This document shows, piece by piece, positions 47,427-56,396 of a stretch of DNA of 64,000 nucleotides. Origin of the DNA: Psychrobacter sp. 4Bb (lineage in GTDB: Bacteria; Pseudomonadota; Gammaproteobacteria; Pseudomonadales; Moraxellaceae); the NCBI RefSeq assembly GCF_002836735.1, contig NZ_PJAS01000059.1, forward strand, positions 62,001 to 126,000, in the 5' to 3' direction. Positions within the stretch are counted from its first letter, which is position 1. Each line of letters starts with the position of its first letter. The position numbers were made by a program, and so were the translations under genes. The notes under the pieces were generated by a model that saw only the letters and a list, made by a program, of their open reading frames with translations, did not search any database and was not told the DNA's origin.

Positions 47427-48530
47427 ATGGCAACGATTTTAACATTAGCGGGTGATGGTATTGGCCCTGAAATTATGACCCAAGCCATTGACGTGCTCAA
47501 AGCTGTCAATGATAAGTTTTCACTTGATTTAACGCTTGAGTCTGGATTGATTGGCGGTGTGGCTATTGATGCAACTGGTGAGCCTTTACCAGATGAGACA
47601 TTGGCCCGTGCTCGCGCCGCAGATGCCGTATTGCTAGGTGCGGTCGGTGGTCCTAAATGGGATGCAATCGAGCGTAGTAAACGCCCTGAGCGCGGTCTGC
47701 TCAAAATCCGCGGTGAGCTTGGTTTATTTGCCAACTTACGCGTAGCCAAGCTCTATCCACAGTTGGCTAATGCCTCAAGTATCAAACCGGAAATTATCTC
47801 AGGCCTAGATCTATTGATCGTTCGTGAACTGACAGGCGGTATCTATTTCGGTGAGCCTCGTGGTATCCGCACACTAGAAAACGGTGAGCAGCAGGGCTAT
47901 AACACGATGGTGTATAGCACAAGTGAGATTCAGCGTATTGGTAAAGTTGCCTTTGAGTTAGCAAAAACGCGTGCGCAAGCAGCAGGTACAGCAGCTAAGG
48001 TATGTTCAGTTGATAAAGCCAATGTGTTAGAAGTCACCGAGCTGTGGAAACAGACGATGATCGAGATGCAGCAAGCTGACTATAGTGATGTGGCGTTGTC
48101 ACATATGTATGCTGACAACGCTTGCATGCAGTTGATTAAAGATCCTAAGCAGTTCGATGTTATGGTGACAGGTAATATGTTTGGCGATATCCTATCTGAT
48201 GAAGCTGCGATGTTGACAGGCTCTATCGGGATGTTGCCATCAGCGAGCTTAGATGAGTCAGGTAAGGGTATGTACGAGCCGTGTCATGGTTCAGCACCTG
48301 ATATCGCAGGACAAGATAAAGCCAACCCATTAGCGACTATCTTATCTGTTGCTATGATGCTGCGTTACACCTTCAAGCAAGAAGAAGCGGCACAAGCAAT
48401 TGAGCAAGCAGTCAGTGATGTGCTTGATGATGGTTTACGTACGCTAGATATTTTAGATAGCAGCGAAGCTGGACTTAAGCAGGTAGGCTGTAAAGAAATG
48501 GGTCAAGCGATCTTGGCTAAACTGATATAA
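47427..48530 (+). CDS. leuB: 3-isopropylmalate dehydrogenase
   Basis: 367 residues. It oxidises and decarboxylates 3-isopropylmalate with NAD+. Marks are [11 protein letters not shown] at the N-terminus, VGGPKWD, the [17 protein letters not shown] segment with substrate arginines, [20 protein letters not shown], the [13 protein letters not shown] loop and [25 protein letters not shown], plus the NAD loop [24 protein letters not shown] lies before the ATG. The leuA gene is not in the window. Confidence 0.97.
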   Translation: MATILTLAGDGIGPEIMTQAIDVLKAVNDKFSLDLTLESGLIGGVAIDATGEPLPDETLARARAADAVLLGAVGGPKWDAIERSKRPERGLLKIRGELGLFANLRVAKLYPQLANASSIKPEIISGLDLLIVRELTGGIYFGEPRGIRTLENGEQQGYNTMVYSTSEIQRIGKVAFELAKTRAQAAGTAAKVCSVDKANVLEVTELWKQTMIEMQQADYSDVALSHMYADNACMQLIKDPKQFDVMVTGNMFGDILSDEAAMLTGSIGMLPSASLDESGKGMYEPCHGSAPDIAGQDKANPLATILSVAMMLRYTFKQEEAAQAIEQAVSDVLDDGLRTLDILDSSEAGLKQVGCKEMGQAILAKLI

Positions 48531-48593
48531 GTTAACTTGCGTTTAAAGGCTATTCCTATATAGCATTTTCCACAGTCTTAGTTTGCGTGTTGT

Positions 48594-48630
48594 ATACCCA
48601 TAGGCTACCAAGTGGCGTATGGGTTTTTTA
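48594..48630 (+). terminator. Probable terminator of leuB
   Basis: ATACCCATAGGCTACCAAGTGGCGTATGGGT: ATACCCATA pairs in large part with the later TATGGGT, and six T follow. The stem is shorter than the other terminators here. Confidence 0.55.
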
Positions 48631-48682
48631 TCGTTTATCGTTTATCGTTTATCGTTTACCGTTTACCGTTTACCGTTTATCT
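48627..48682 (+). repeat. Seven-base tandem repeat, eight units
   Basis: Four units TTTATCG, three units TTTACCG and a final TTTATCT. It lies in non-coding DNA between leuB and the transpeptidase gene. The clean block structure (two unit types in runs) suggests slippage, so copy number may vary between strains. Confidence 0.9.
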
Positions 48683-48937
48683 ATTAGCAAAGCTTATTTA
48701 TAAGCGCCTTATTAACAGAGACGCTGTACAACAAAGCTCCTTTTAACACAAAGCTGTTATATGCTCACAAGGTAATATGACAATATTAGTAGCTTATAAA
48801 GGAGCTAAAATATTTCGCTTTTAGCAAAAGTAAAATATCCAAAATCTAGATGCCAAAGGTAAGTTCTAAAAATCCAAAAAACTGTAGTATTTGAAAACTG
48901 AAAATAATAATAGAATTTCTTAAATGAGGAGTATTAC

Positions 48938-50059
48938 ATGTATCAATTAACAAGAATCAGTAAAGCATTAACAGTGATTAGTCTCTCTAGCTTACTATTC
49001 ATGGGGCAAAGCATTGCAGCAGAGACAACGGATAGTGTGAACGCAAATAATAGCGTCAAGGCTCCGGCAGAAGTCAGTCCAGTGACTAATGGCGTAAGTC
49101 AAAAATTAACAGGAGATAGTAAAGCTGCGACTTCATTGAATAAGCTACTGCCTACTATTAAATACACAACTGAGAACCTATCTGACAATGCAAAAAAGAT
49201 AAACAATGTCACTTGGACGGCGGATGCAGAGATCGATCGTAATATAGGAACAAAGCTGCAGGCTCTATTAAACTGGCATCATAACGGAGTAGGGCCTGTC
49301 GATGGCTACTGGGGCAAAAATACTCGCAAAGCCATGCAGGCGTTTCAAAAAGCAAATGGTTTAGATGTAACCGATACGTTGAACAACGAGACGTGGCAGG
49401 CGCTGACCAAGAATGAGAAGCTCACGACTCAACCAGTGCTAGTCAGTTATCAGCTTACTGAAGCAGATGTGAATGTTAAAACGACAACCATACCTGCTGA
49501 TTCTGTTGCCAAATCAAAGCTTGAGGGGATGTACTACGAAAGTCTTACTGAGGCGTTGGCAGAGAAGTTTCATATTAGTGAGAAATATTTAAAGTCGCTT
49601 AATCCTGATGCCAGTTTTACTGCCGGTGAAATCATTACGGTATACAACCCTGGTAATCCTAATACCAAGCCTGTGCATCGCGTCGTTGCTGATAAGGCCA
49701 CTGAGACACTCTACGCGTATGATGAAAACAATAACTTGATCGCTAGCTATCCAACGACAGTGGGTAGTACAGCGACACCATCACCAACAGGTACGCATAC
49801 TGTCAAGGTAAAGGTGCACGAGCCCAACTATACTTACACGGCCAATGACGGTAGCAAGTCTATCATACCACCAGGTCCCAACAATCCAGTAGGCTCGGTA
49901 TGGATTGGGCTTAGCAAACCGACTTATGGCATTCATGGATCACCAGATCCTGCTCGTATCAGTCGTCAGGCATCAGCAGGTTGTGTGCGTTTGACCAACT
50001 GGGATGCGCTTAGTCTACTCGGAGTTATAAAAAACGGCGCAACTGTTGAATTTAGTTAA
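48938..50059 (+). CDS. L,D-transpeptidase with peptidoglycan-binding domain
   Basis: 373 residues. A signal peptide (to about residue 28, QSIAAE) sends it to the periplasm. Residues 105-155 are a PG_binding_1 domain (NRNIGTKLQALLNWHHNGVG and DGYWGKNTRKAMQAFQKANGL). A LysM-like part around 205-230 (LAEKFHISEKYLKSLNPD) is followed by the YkuD domain from about residue 245 (VHRVVADKATETLYAYDENNNL) with the catalytic motif HGSPDP and SAGCVRLTNWDA, whose Cys is the nucleophile. It would form 3-3 crosslinks or attach proteins to the wall. GAGGAG lies before the ATG. Confidence 0.93.
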   Translation: MYQLTRISKALTVISLSSLLFMGQSIAAETTDSVNANNSVKAPAEVSPVTNGVSQKLTGDSKAATSLNKLLPTIKYTTENLSDNAKKINNVTWTADAEIDRNIGTKLQALLNWHHNGVGPVDGYWGKNTRKAMQAFQKANGLDVTDTLNNETWQALTKNEKLTTQPVLVSYQLTEADVNVKTTTIPADSVAKSKLEGMYYESLTEALAEKFHISEKYLKSLNPDASFTAGEIITVYNPGNPNTKPVHRVVADKATETLYAYDENNNLIASYPTTVGSTATPSPTGTHTVKVKVHEPNYTYTANDGSKSIIPPGPNNPVGSVWIGLSKPTYGIHGSPDPARISRQASAGCVRLTNWDALSLLGVIKNGATVEFS

Positions 50060-50090
50060 ATGCGATAGTATTAAGTCATAAAAAATGGAC

Positions 50091-50124
50091 AAAAAAATAC
50101 CGCTAAAATATAGCGGTATTTTTT
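50091..50124 (+). terminator. Terminator of the L,D-transpeptidase gene
   Basis: AATACCGCTA with TAGCGGTATT, 4-nt loop, A-run before and T-run after. Confidence 0.9.
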
Positions 50125-50320
50125 GTGGTAATCAGAAACAGTCAATTACTAAATAACTAAAATATTGATAGGCAATAATGAGCAGATTAGCATTTTCATT
50201 ATTATTATCAGTTTCACTACCCAAGCGTCATATCAGCTATCAGCGATAACGTAGCTATTCAGTTATTGGCTGTATCTTACCAATGCTAATACTTTCATAA
50301 CCATATTGGTCAGTCAGTAT

Positions 50321-50542
50321 TTAGTTTTTACCACGGTAGGTGATACGGCCTTTAGATAGGTCATAAGGCGTCATTTCAACTTTAACCTTATCACCTGTCA
50401 AGATACGAATATAATGCTTACGCATCTTACCAGAGATATGCGCGATGATTTCGTGCCCGTTTTCTAAACGAACTTTGAACAAAGTATTAGGAAGGGTATC
50501 AATGACTTCGCCTTCAAATTCAATAATATCGTCTTTTGCCAT
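50321..50542 (-). CDS. infA: Translation initiation factor IF-1
   Basis: 73 residues from the ATG at 50542; the frame continues to a TTG at 50554 but [11 protein letters not shown] is the family start. It is a single OB-fold protein with [60 protein letters not shown], nearly the bacterial consensus. It binds the ribosomal A site during initiation. A single-gene unit here. Confidence 0.98.
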   Translation of the reverse strand: MAKDDIIEFEGEVIDTLPNTLFKVRLENGHEIIAHISGKMRKHYIRILTGDKVKVEMTPYDLSKGRITYRGKN

Positions 50543-50663
50543 AATTTGTATCAATCAATTAAAAAATAAGCCCATATTATACGTAAGTTAGCGGATTAAA
50601 GCAATACGAACCTGCTTTTGACTTGACAGCATGTAAGTGATATGTATGCCAAATGATAATAAT

Positions 50664-51497
50664 TTAATCAGGTAGATTTAACCAGACAGGCGTTAATGGC
50701 GCATCTGGCAATAAACTTTGAAAACGTTCAGGATAATAGGCATTGATAAAATACAAGCCATCACCTGAAGCGGTAGGTGGTGCAATCGTCCGATCTTTTT
50801 TATGCAAAATCTTCAAAAAATCTGCTGGCTCTAGCTCGTGTCTACCAATGGCATATAATGTGCCCATTAAATTGCGAACCATATGATGTAAAAACCCATC
50901 TGCTTGTATATCAAAAACGATAAATTGACCATGAGCAAAAAGGTTTGCATGGCTAATCGTACGCACTGGTTGATTGGATTGACAAGCAGCAGCACGGTAA
51001 CTGCTAAAATCGTGTGTACCGACGATATCAGCTGCTGCTTGCTGCATGGCTTTCAAATCAAGCGGCTCATAGATATGAGTTACTTGATGATTTAGTATGG
51101 CAGGGCGCTGTGCTTGGTTGAGCGTAATATAACGATAGCGACGAGCAATAGCACCAAAACGCGCATGAAAGTCAACTGGCATGGGTTGTATCCAGCGTAA
51201 AGCAATATCATCAGGGAGTAGGCTGTTCACACCGCGTAACCAGTTATGAGTAGGGCGATACGCATGAGTTGTAAAATGGGCAATCATATTACTCGCATGG
51301 ACGCTGGCATCAGTACGCCCAGCTGCGATGACTTCTACAGGCTCGTTAGCCACTTTGCCGATAGCTGTCTCTAAGGCTTCTTGTACACCTAAAACCTCTC
51401 GTTGCCGTTGCCAGCCATGATAATGAGTTCCTAAGAACTCAATAGCAATCGCTAAAGTGTAGGTTGGTTCAGTGTCGATAATTTCAGTCTCAGACAT
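50664..51497 (-). CDS. truA: tRNA pseudouridine synthase A
   Basis: 277 residues from the ATG at 51497; 27 more codons lead up to 51578 but overlap the asparaginase-like gene. It converts U38-U40 of tRNA anticodon stems. Marks are the start of the fold IAIEFLGTHYHGWQRQ, the catalytic Asp63 in AAGRTDASVHA, LLPDDIALRW, FHARFGAIARRYRY and FLHHMVRNLMGTLYAIG. Binding site for ribosomes is weak at this start. It follows the asparaginase-like gene by 43 bases. Confidence 0.95.
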   Translation of the reverse strand: MSETEIIDTEPTYTLAIAIEFLGTHYHGWQRQREVLGVQEALETAIGKVANEPVEVIAAGRTDASVHASNMIAHFTTHAYRPTHNWLRGVNSLLPDDIALRWIQPMPVDFHARFGAIARRYRYITLNQAQRPAILNHQVTHIYEPLDLKAMQQAAADIVGTHDFSSYRAAACQSNQPVRTISHANLFAHGQFIVFDIQADGFLHHMVRNLMGTLYAIGRHELEPADFLKILHKKDRTIAPPTASGDGLYFINAYYPERFQSLLPDAPLTPVWLNLPD

Positions 51498-51540
51498 TAG
51501 GGTTTCTAAACTTATAAAATGGGAATTAATTAAAAGTCGC

Positions 51541-52641
51541 TTATCGCTTTTTGATGCTAGTGCCAGTTTGATTGACATTATTCAACCAACGCTGTCTGCG
51601 TCTTGCTGGACTATCATAGCGAAGTAGCAACCATAGTAATCGGGCATAAATAGCAGGTATGGTCAAACGCCCACCAGCAATGACATGATGCTCGTACTGC
51701 CAACTGCCTGCCGCATAGCTATCGCTGACGCCGCCAAATGGACATTGACTGGCCGATATCACCATATGTCCACGCTCATGTGCAACGGTCAGTGTCTCTG
51801 CTAGTACAGCTGAATAAGGGATGTTACCGGCGCCAAATCCCAATAGAATAATGCCACATGGTGGCTGCGACAATAAAGCTTGTAGCTGGTCGTTTATTAT
51901 TGAAACATCGTTAGGTAGGCAATATAGCGCATGAACACGCGCGTTTTCAGCGCGTGTTTGAATACTGGATAGCAAGTCTTGTTGATCATCAAGCCAATGT
52001 TGCCTACGCGTGTCAGGTAGATTTTTTATATAGCTATTGGCTGGGTAAGCGGCGCGAGAATGACCAGTAAATGCCATCAGATCATGGCTGTGAATTTTTT
52101 GTACCGTTTGAGCAGGCCATGATTCGCCGCTAAAACTAATTTTCACGCCTGATTCACCAGCAGCGGCTAGTTTTAATGAGTCGTTGAGATTGCCCCAAGC
52201 ATCGCTATGTTCATCGATGTTATAGGAATGCAATATCTCACTGTCTAATAATGGACGCATACTTGCGGTCAAAACAATACAGATATCACTACCTGCAAAC
52301 GCTTCTGCTAAAAATGCGCCTAAGTAACTCAACGTATCCGTGCCAGTGATGAGTACAAAGCGTCTATCACCTTTGGCATAAGCATTCAGGAGTAGTTGAT
52401 AGAAATGGGTAAAATCGACAGGGGTAAGCTGGCTGCTGTCTTTGATCAGGGCGTTTTCCAACCATGAGACGGTCGGTAAGTTATTCGTACTGTCTTGTGC
52501 AGACAAAAGCTTTTGTAAAGTAGGCAAAAACACTTCTGCTGATAATGGCGCCAATGGTCTGCCATAGCTACCAAAGGTACCGCCAGCATAAATCAGTTGA
52601 ATAGGATCGGATAGGTTTTTGAGCATAACAGAAGATGGCAT
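51541..52641 (-). CDS. Asparaginase-family protein
   Basis: 366 residues, with an L-asparaginase/glutaminase fold. The N-terminal motif YAGGTFGSYGRPLAP carries the first catalytic Thr (in place of GGTIG), and the second Thr-Asp pair is in ITGTDTLSYLGAFLAEAF. IVLTASMRPL and GFGAGNIPYSAVLAETL are other typical parts, the latter equivalent to GxGNG. A basic C-terminal tail is unusual (RYDSPARRRQRW). It may hydrolyse asparagine, but the loop differences leave substrate open. It precedes truA in the same operon. Confidence 0.8.
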   Translation of the reverse strand: MPSSVMLKNLSDPIQLIYAGGTFGSYGRPLAPLSAEVFLPTLQKLLSAQDSTNNLPTVSWLENALIKDSSQLTPVDFTHFYQLLLNAYAKGDRRFVLITGTDTLSYLGAFLAEAFAGSDICIVLTASMRPLLDSEILHSYNIDEHSDAWGNLNDSLKLAAAGESGVKISFSGESWPAQTVQKIHSHDLMAFTGHSRAAYPANSYIKNLPDTRRQHWLDDQQDLLSSIQTRAENARVHALYCLPNDVSIINDQLQALLSQPPCGIILLGFGAGNIPYSAVLAETLTVAHERGHMVISASQCPFGGVSDSYAAGSWQYEHHVIAGGRLTIPAIYARLLWLLLRYDSPARRRQRWLNNVNQTGTSIKKR

Positions 52642-52741
52642 AGTATCAACACAGTAAACAATTATGGAAGAAAAGAGGCGCTAGAGGATTGAGCAACGAT
52701 GGCTGAAGGGTTCAATAATAGATAGTATTAGAGTTAAATGC

Positions 52742-52785
52742 AAAAAAATCAGCAAGCATCCCGTGATTAGGAAGTACTTGCTGAT
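52742..52785 (-). terminator. Terminator of the fimV gene pair
   Basis: On the minus strand ATCAGCAAG pairs with CTTGCTGAT and seven T follow. It lies 20 bases behind the second fimV gene. Confidence 0.82.
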
Positions 52786-52803
52786 AAGAGACTAGACGAT
52801 TAA

Positions 52804-54477
52804 CTACGCAGTACGTTCAAGTAGTAACTGTGCTTGCTGTTTCTGTTCACTATTACCTTGAGCTATCACCTCATTGAGTAGACGCTTTGCACTGTCATAT
52901 TCACCCAGTTGCAGATATTGATCTGCCAAGTCTAACGTCACTTGATTACTGTCTAGTGACTTTACGAAATCAAAATCTGCTGCGAACCGTGATGAGAAAT
53001 CTTCTGCTGACTCAGTCTCTTGAGGCGTAATAGGAGTGTCACTCTCAACTGGTGCAGCTGTAGAGACTGGGGTAGTAGTCGACGGAGTGTCAAATAGAGA
53101 ATCAGCATCGTCAATATTAAAATCATCGTCTATCAGTGTATTGTCGTCAAATCTCAATGGTGCAGCAGGTGCGATATTCGATTCTTCAACAACGCTAACA
53201 TCATTAACCTCGATATCATCATTGAGTAATGGTTCCTCAAGATTAATATTTGCAAAATTGTCTTCTTCAAGGGTCATACTCTCAGAAGCATTACTTCCAA
53301 AATCAGTATTTTCCAGAATGAAATTGTCAAAATCACTGTCGTTTTCAGTCGTAGATAGGTCGTCATTGGAGACAGTACTGATATCATCTGATGCATCTAG
53401 ACTGCCCAAAGATAAAGCAAAGTCATCTTCACCGTTTTGGATAGTATCAATAGAGTGTTGTTCTGAATTCGTAGATACGTCATTAGGGACGATATTGTCT
53501 TTGTCTGTATCGGCTGCTAAATCATCGAAATCTAAGATAAAATCTTCTTCTAGTGCGGCTTTCTCATTATCATCATATGAGAGGTTAGTGTCTATAGATG
53601 ATTCATTCGAAGTATCATTAAATGAATTAAAGTCAAACTCAAAGTCACTGAGATCGTTATCTTCGTTATTACTAATATTATCGTTAGCGGAGCTCTCTAA
53701 AACGTCGTTATTTACATTGTCCAATAGTGTGACAGGCGTTTCACTTGTCGTATTAGGCGCATCGAAATCATTCTCTAGATCGCTGAGAGTCAGATCAAAG
53801 CTATCATTCGGATTTTCGGTAATAGAACTAACATTGTCGACTTTATCTGATAACTCTAAGCTGTCGATAGGATCATTTATTGCAGTCTCATTTAGTGCAG
53901 TATCGTTATTACTTTCTTCAATTGGCTGATGAGCTACTGCATTAGTACTATCATTCTGACTAATAGGTAAATCGAAGTCGATAGCGCCAAAATCGTCTTT
54001 GGTATTGTCTGTGGCTAGCGTTTGCACAGCGGCAGGTTCTAATTCCTCAAAAGATAGACTTCTTATCTCGTCTGCTTGAGCGATAGTCTGACTATCGTTA
54101 TGAGCTCTTATAGACTCATAAATATGGTTGAAATCTTCTGGCTGGTTTATCGTCGCGTATATGCTGAGTAGTTTAAGAGACAATGCACTGTTATGAGGTT
54201 TTTCACTTAAACCACGTTTAATAGTTTCGATCGCCTTGTCATAGCGCTGCTGATCCATAAAACGCTGTGCAATAGTGATATGGTCAAATTTATGGCTGTT
54301 GCTGACATTAGTGTGGGTAGGAGTACCATAATCTACTTTTGGTGATGGAGTAGACATATCTTTTCTTGAATTAATAGGCGATGATGACGATTTCTGCGCC
54401 TTGTTTTTGCGCAAGAATAAAGCAGCCACTAACAGAATAAGCGCCAATCCGGCGATGATATATAGCATATTGTCCAT
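52804..54477 (-). CDS. FimV C-terminal-type protein (membrane helix, TPR, FimV_C)
   Basis: 557 residues from the ATG at 54477, which has TAGGA before it; the GTG at 54501 is not needed. One membrane helix (NMLYIIAGLALILLVAALFL) at the very N-terminus with a basic flank puts the rest in the cytoplasm. A TPR-like part (ITIAQRFMDQQRYDKAIETIKRGLSEKPHNSALSLKLLSIY) is followed by about 330 residues rich in Asp, Glu, Asn and Ser without a fixed fold. The end (VTLDLADQYLQLGEYDSAKRLLNEVIAQGNSEQKQQAQLLLERT) is the FimV C-terminal domain. FimV acts in polar localisation and type IV pilus control. Here it is the second part of a FimV split over two genes. Confidence 0.85.
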   Translation of the reverse strand: MDNMLYIIAGLALILLVAALFLRKNKAQKSSSSPINSRKDMSTPSPKVDYGTPTHTNVSNSHKFDHITIAQRFMDQQRYDKAIETIKRGLSEKPHNSALSLKLLSIYATINQPEDFNHIYESIRAHNDSQTIAQADEIRSLSFEELEPAAVQTLATDNTKDDFGAIDFDLPISQNDSTNAVAHQPIEESNNDTALNETAINDPIDSLELSDKVDNVSSITENPNDSFDLTLSDLENDFDAPNTTSETPVTLLDNVNNDVLESSANDNISNNEDNDLSDFEFDFNSFNDTSNESSIDTNLSYDDNEKAALEEDFILDFDDLAADTDKDNIVPNDVSTNSEQHSIDTIQNGEDDFALSLGSLDASDDISTVSNDDLSTTENDSDFDNFILENTDFGSNASESMTLEEDNFANINLEEPLLNDDIEVNDVSVVEESNIAPAAPLRFDDNTLIDDDFNIDDADSLFDTPSTTTPVSTAAPVESDTPITPQETESAEDFSSRFAADFDFVKSLDSNQVTLDLADQYLQLGEYDSAKRLLNEVIAQGNSEQKQQAQLLLERTA

Positions 54478-54528
54478 AGTTATTCCTACGCCTGTGATCA
54501 CAATCTAATGTATGAGTCAGTTAGGCAA

Positions 54529-56286
54529 TTATTGATTACGTAATTTTTCGAGACGAGCCTGTAGCTCAGCCAATTTTTGGTTTTGTAATTGAATTTTTTT
54601 AGTATAGCTACTAAGAGTGCTACTTGTACTTGATAATCGTTGAGCCTGTGATGCTGCCTGCTGCCGCGATGCTTTAAGTGTCTCTAATATATCTGTACTC
54701 AAACCATTCCCTGTGTTTGATGCCGCTTTTGCTTGAGTGCCATCTGCATTGCCATCTTGCCCGGGCGCAAGCACAGAGAATTGTGCTTTTGATAAGGTCT
54801 GTGTTTTAGTTGTCGTGGCTTTTTCAGGGCGCTTGGCCGCTTGCGTACTTATAGAAGGTTTTTTAAAAGGTCTCTGAGCTGTTTTTTGCATCGCCGCTGT
54901 ATTTGCTCTACGAATATATTGTCTTTGTGCATCGATAGCCGCTTCTAAGTTTTTTTGCGATGGTATAACATCATAACTAGGCAAAATAAGCTTAGCATCT
55001 GCTTTTAATTGATCTGCGTCTTTATTGATAAAGGCATCAGGGTTTTGTGTTTGAATTTGCTTCATCACGACGGAAGTATCTAGATTATTTTCTTGCGCGA
55101 TCTGCTGAGCAATAATCCATAGGCTATCGTTACGTTGTACTTGGTACTGATTGATTGTCGAGCTATCTGTTGCTCTATCATTTGAAGGTACATTATTAAT
55201 AGCGCTATTAGGGGGTTTCGACGTTGCATTGCCAATAGAAGCTGCCACGACGCTAGTAGCATTTTTCTCAGTATTGCTTGCGATGATACTAGGAGTCAGA
55301 GTAGATACGGGTGATGTGTCAGCATCTGTTTTTTTACGACTCGGCTGTATCTGCCGTGTGACTTGAATATTTAGAGTATCGAGTGGTTTATCAATCAATA
55401 CTTTATCTAAGATTAGAGTATTTTTAATACTTGCCTTATCGCTGTCATTGATGACAGCTTTCGTAGTTTCAGTATCGTTATTTGCATTTAAGAAACTGCT
55501 ATCTAAACGGTTCGCTGAACTAAGGCCGTTATCAGTTTTCTTTGCATTACTGCTAGCATTTTTTATATCAGAGTCGCTATTTAAGCGCCCATTATCAAGA
55601 CGACTAGGCGCGTAAGTAAGGTTGCTAGTCTGCGAAGTAGCTGTCACTGTCGGAGCTTGTATGTTAGACACTGATCTAGAAATAGAAGAGTCAACTGTTG
55701 CTATGTTTGCTAGAGCTGGTTTATTTGCAGCAGCGTTAGATACTAATATTAGTGGCGGCGGTGCACCTTTTCTTACGGTTAACGGTTTTGCAGCGCTTGC
55801 AGAAACACTTGGTAAATTGAGTTTCTGAGAGCCTTTGACACTGTTCTTGGAAGCACTATTAATCGGTAGACTATCTTTTAACGGCATTAATAATGTTTTT
55901 GGTACGACATTTTGCTGCCCATTATCATTGATTGATAACACCAAATCAGCAAAGGGCTTGGACACAGGCTGCGATGTGCTGATTAATACCTGACCACTGG
56001 TCGCTGAAGTTGCTTGAAAGCGCACTTGCATTGAATCGGTCGGCGTTAATCCCATCTGCTGATAGATAACTGGATTGGCTAAGCTCGCTGAAAAATCAGC
56101 CGCTCGTATGTCGGTGACCACGATACTTGCGCTCAACGGTTCATGCTGAGCTGAGCTAACCACTGTCTTACCGATAGTTGCCGCTTGTGCGCTTGGAATA
56201 ATAGCGGCCAAACCTACAGAATAAAGTAATGCCATCGATACCGCGCGATGTACAGGAGTCAAGCGACGAGATAAATGACAAGACAT
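54529..56286 (-). CDS. fimV: FimV N-terminal-type protein (periplasmic, LysM)
   Basis: 585 residues. Signal peptide (AVSMALLYSVGLAAIIPSAQA), then the FimV core domain ATIGKTVVSSAQHEPLSASIVVTDIRAADFSASLANPVIYQQMG. A long Ser/Asn/Thr-rich linker (about 150-370) leads to a LysM peptidoglycan-binding domain (YQVQRNDSLWIIAQQIAQENNLDTSVVMKQIQTQNPDAF, residues about 385-430). The protein ends in a coiled coil (LQNQKLAELQARLEKLRNQ) and has no membrane helix of its own. In Pseudomonas one protein carries both halves; here the frame stops and the helix plus cytoplasmic half follow 51 bases later as a separate gene. Confidence 0.85.
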   Translation of the reverse strand: MSCHLSRRLTPVHRAVSMALLYSVGLAAIIPSAQAATIGKTVVSSAQHEPLSASIVVTDIRAADFSASLANPVIYQQMGLTPTDSMQVRFQATSATSGQVLISTSQPVSKPFADLVLSINDNGQQNVVPKTLLMPLKDSLPINSASKNSVKGSQKLNLPSVSASAAKPLTVRKGAPPPLILVSNAAANKPALANIATVDSSISRSVSNIQAPTVTATSQTSNLTYAPSRLDNGRLNSDSDIKNASSNAKKTDNGLSSANRLDSSFLNANNDTETTKAVINDSDKASIKNTLILDKVLIDKPLDTLNIQVTRQIQPSRKKTDADTSPVSTLTPSIIASNTEKNATSVVAASIGNATSKPPNSAINNVPSNDRATDSSTINQYQVQRNDSLWIIAQQIAQENNLDTSVVMKQIQTQNPDAFINKDADQLKADAKLILPSYDVIPSQKNLEAAIDAQRQYIRRANTAAMQKTAQRPFKKPSISTQAAKRPEKATTTKTQTLSKAQFSVLAPGQDGNADGTQAKAASNTGNGLSTDILETLKASRQQAASQAQRLSSTSSTLSSYTKKIQLQNQKLAELQARLEKLRNQ

Positions 56287-56396
56287 GAGCAGTCCTTTAC
56301 AAAATAAGTTATCTTTGCTGTTATAACAAAGTACGGTTTAGTTTACCAGTTTATTTCACAACTGTTGCGTCCAATGCATAAATGTTTATTTAATGT

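Larger units (their letters stand above)
48531..48937. other. Intergenic region after leuB with a tandem repeat
   Basis: It contains the 7-bp repeat array at 48627-48682 and then the AT-rich leader of the L,D-transpeptidase gene. A hairpin-like sequence around 48587-48626 (ATACCCATAGGCTACC, then GTATGGGTTTTTT) probably ends leuB transcription. Confidence 0.6.

Noticed and set aside
48627-48682. CRISPR array
   Set aside because: Units are seven bases with no spacers; it is a simple tandem repeat.
53036-53929. Long plus-strand frame of 297 codons opposite the FimV C-part
   Set aside because: It is the antisense of the Asp/Glu/Ser-rich region; the Ser/Leu-rich composition is what the opposite strand of such codons gives.
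54478-54528. Sequencing frameshift joining the two FimV parts
   Set aside because: The first part ends with a normal stop after a coiled coil and the second has its own AGGA site and ATG, so two genes are more likely; a check in relatives is still listed as a finding.
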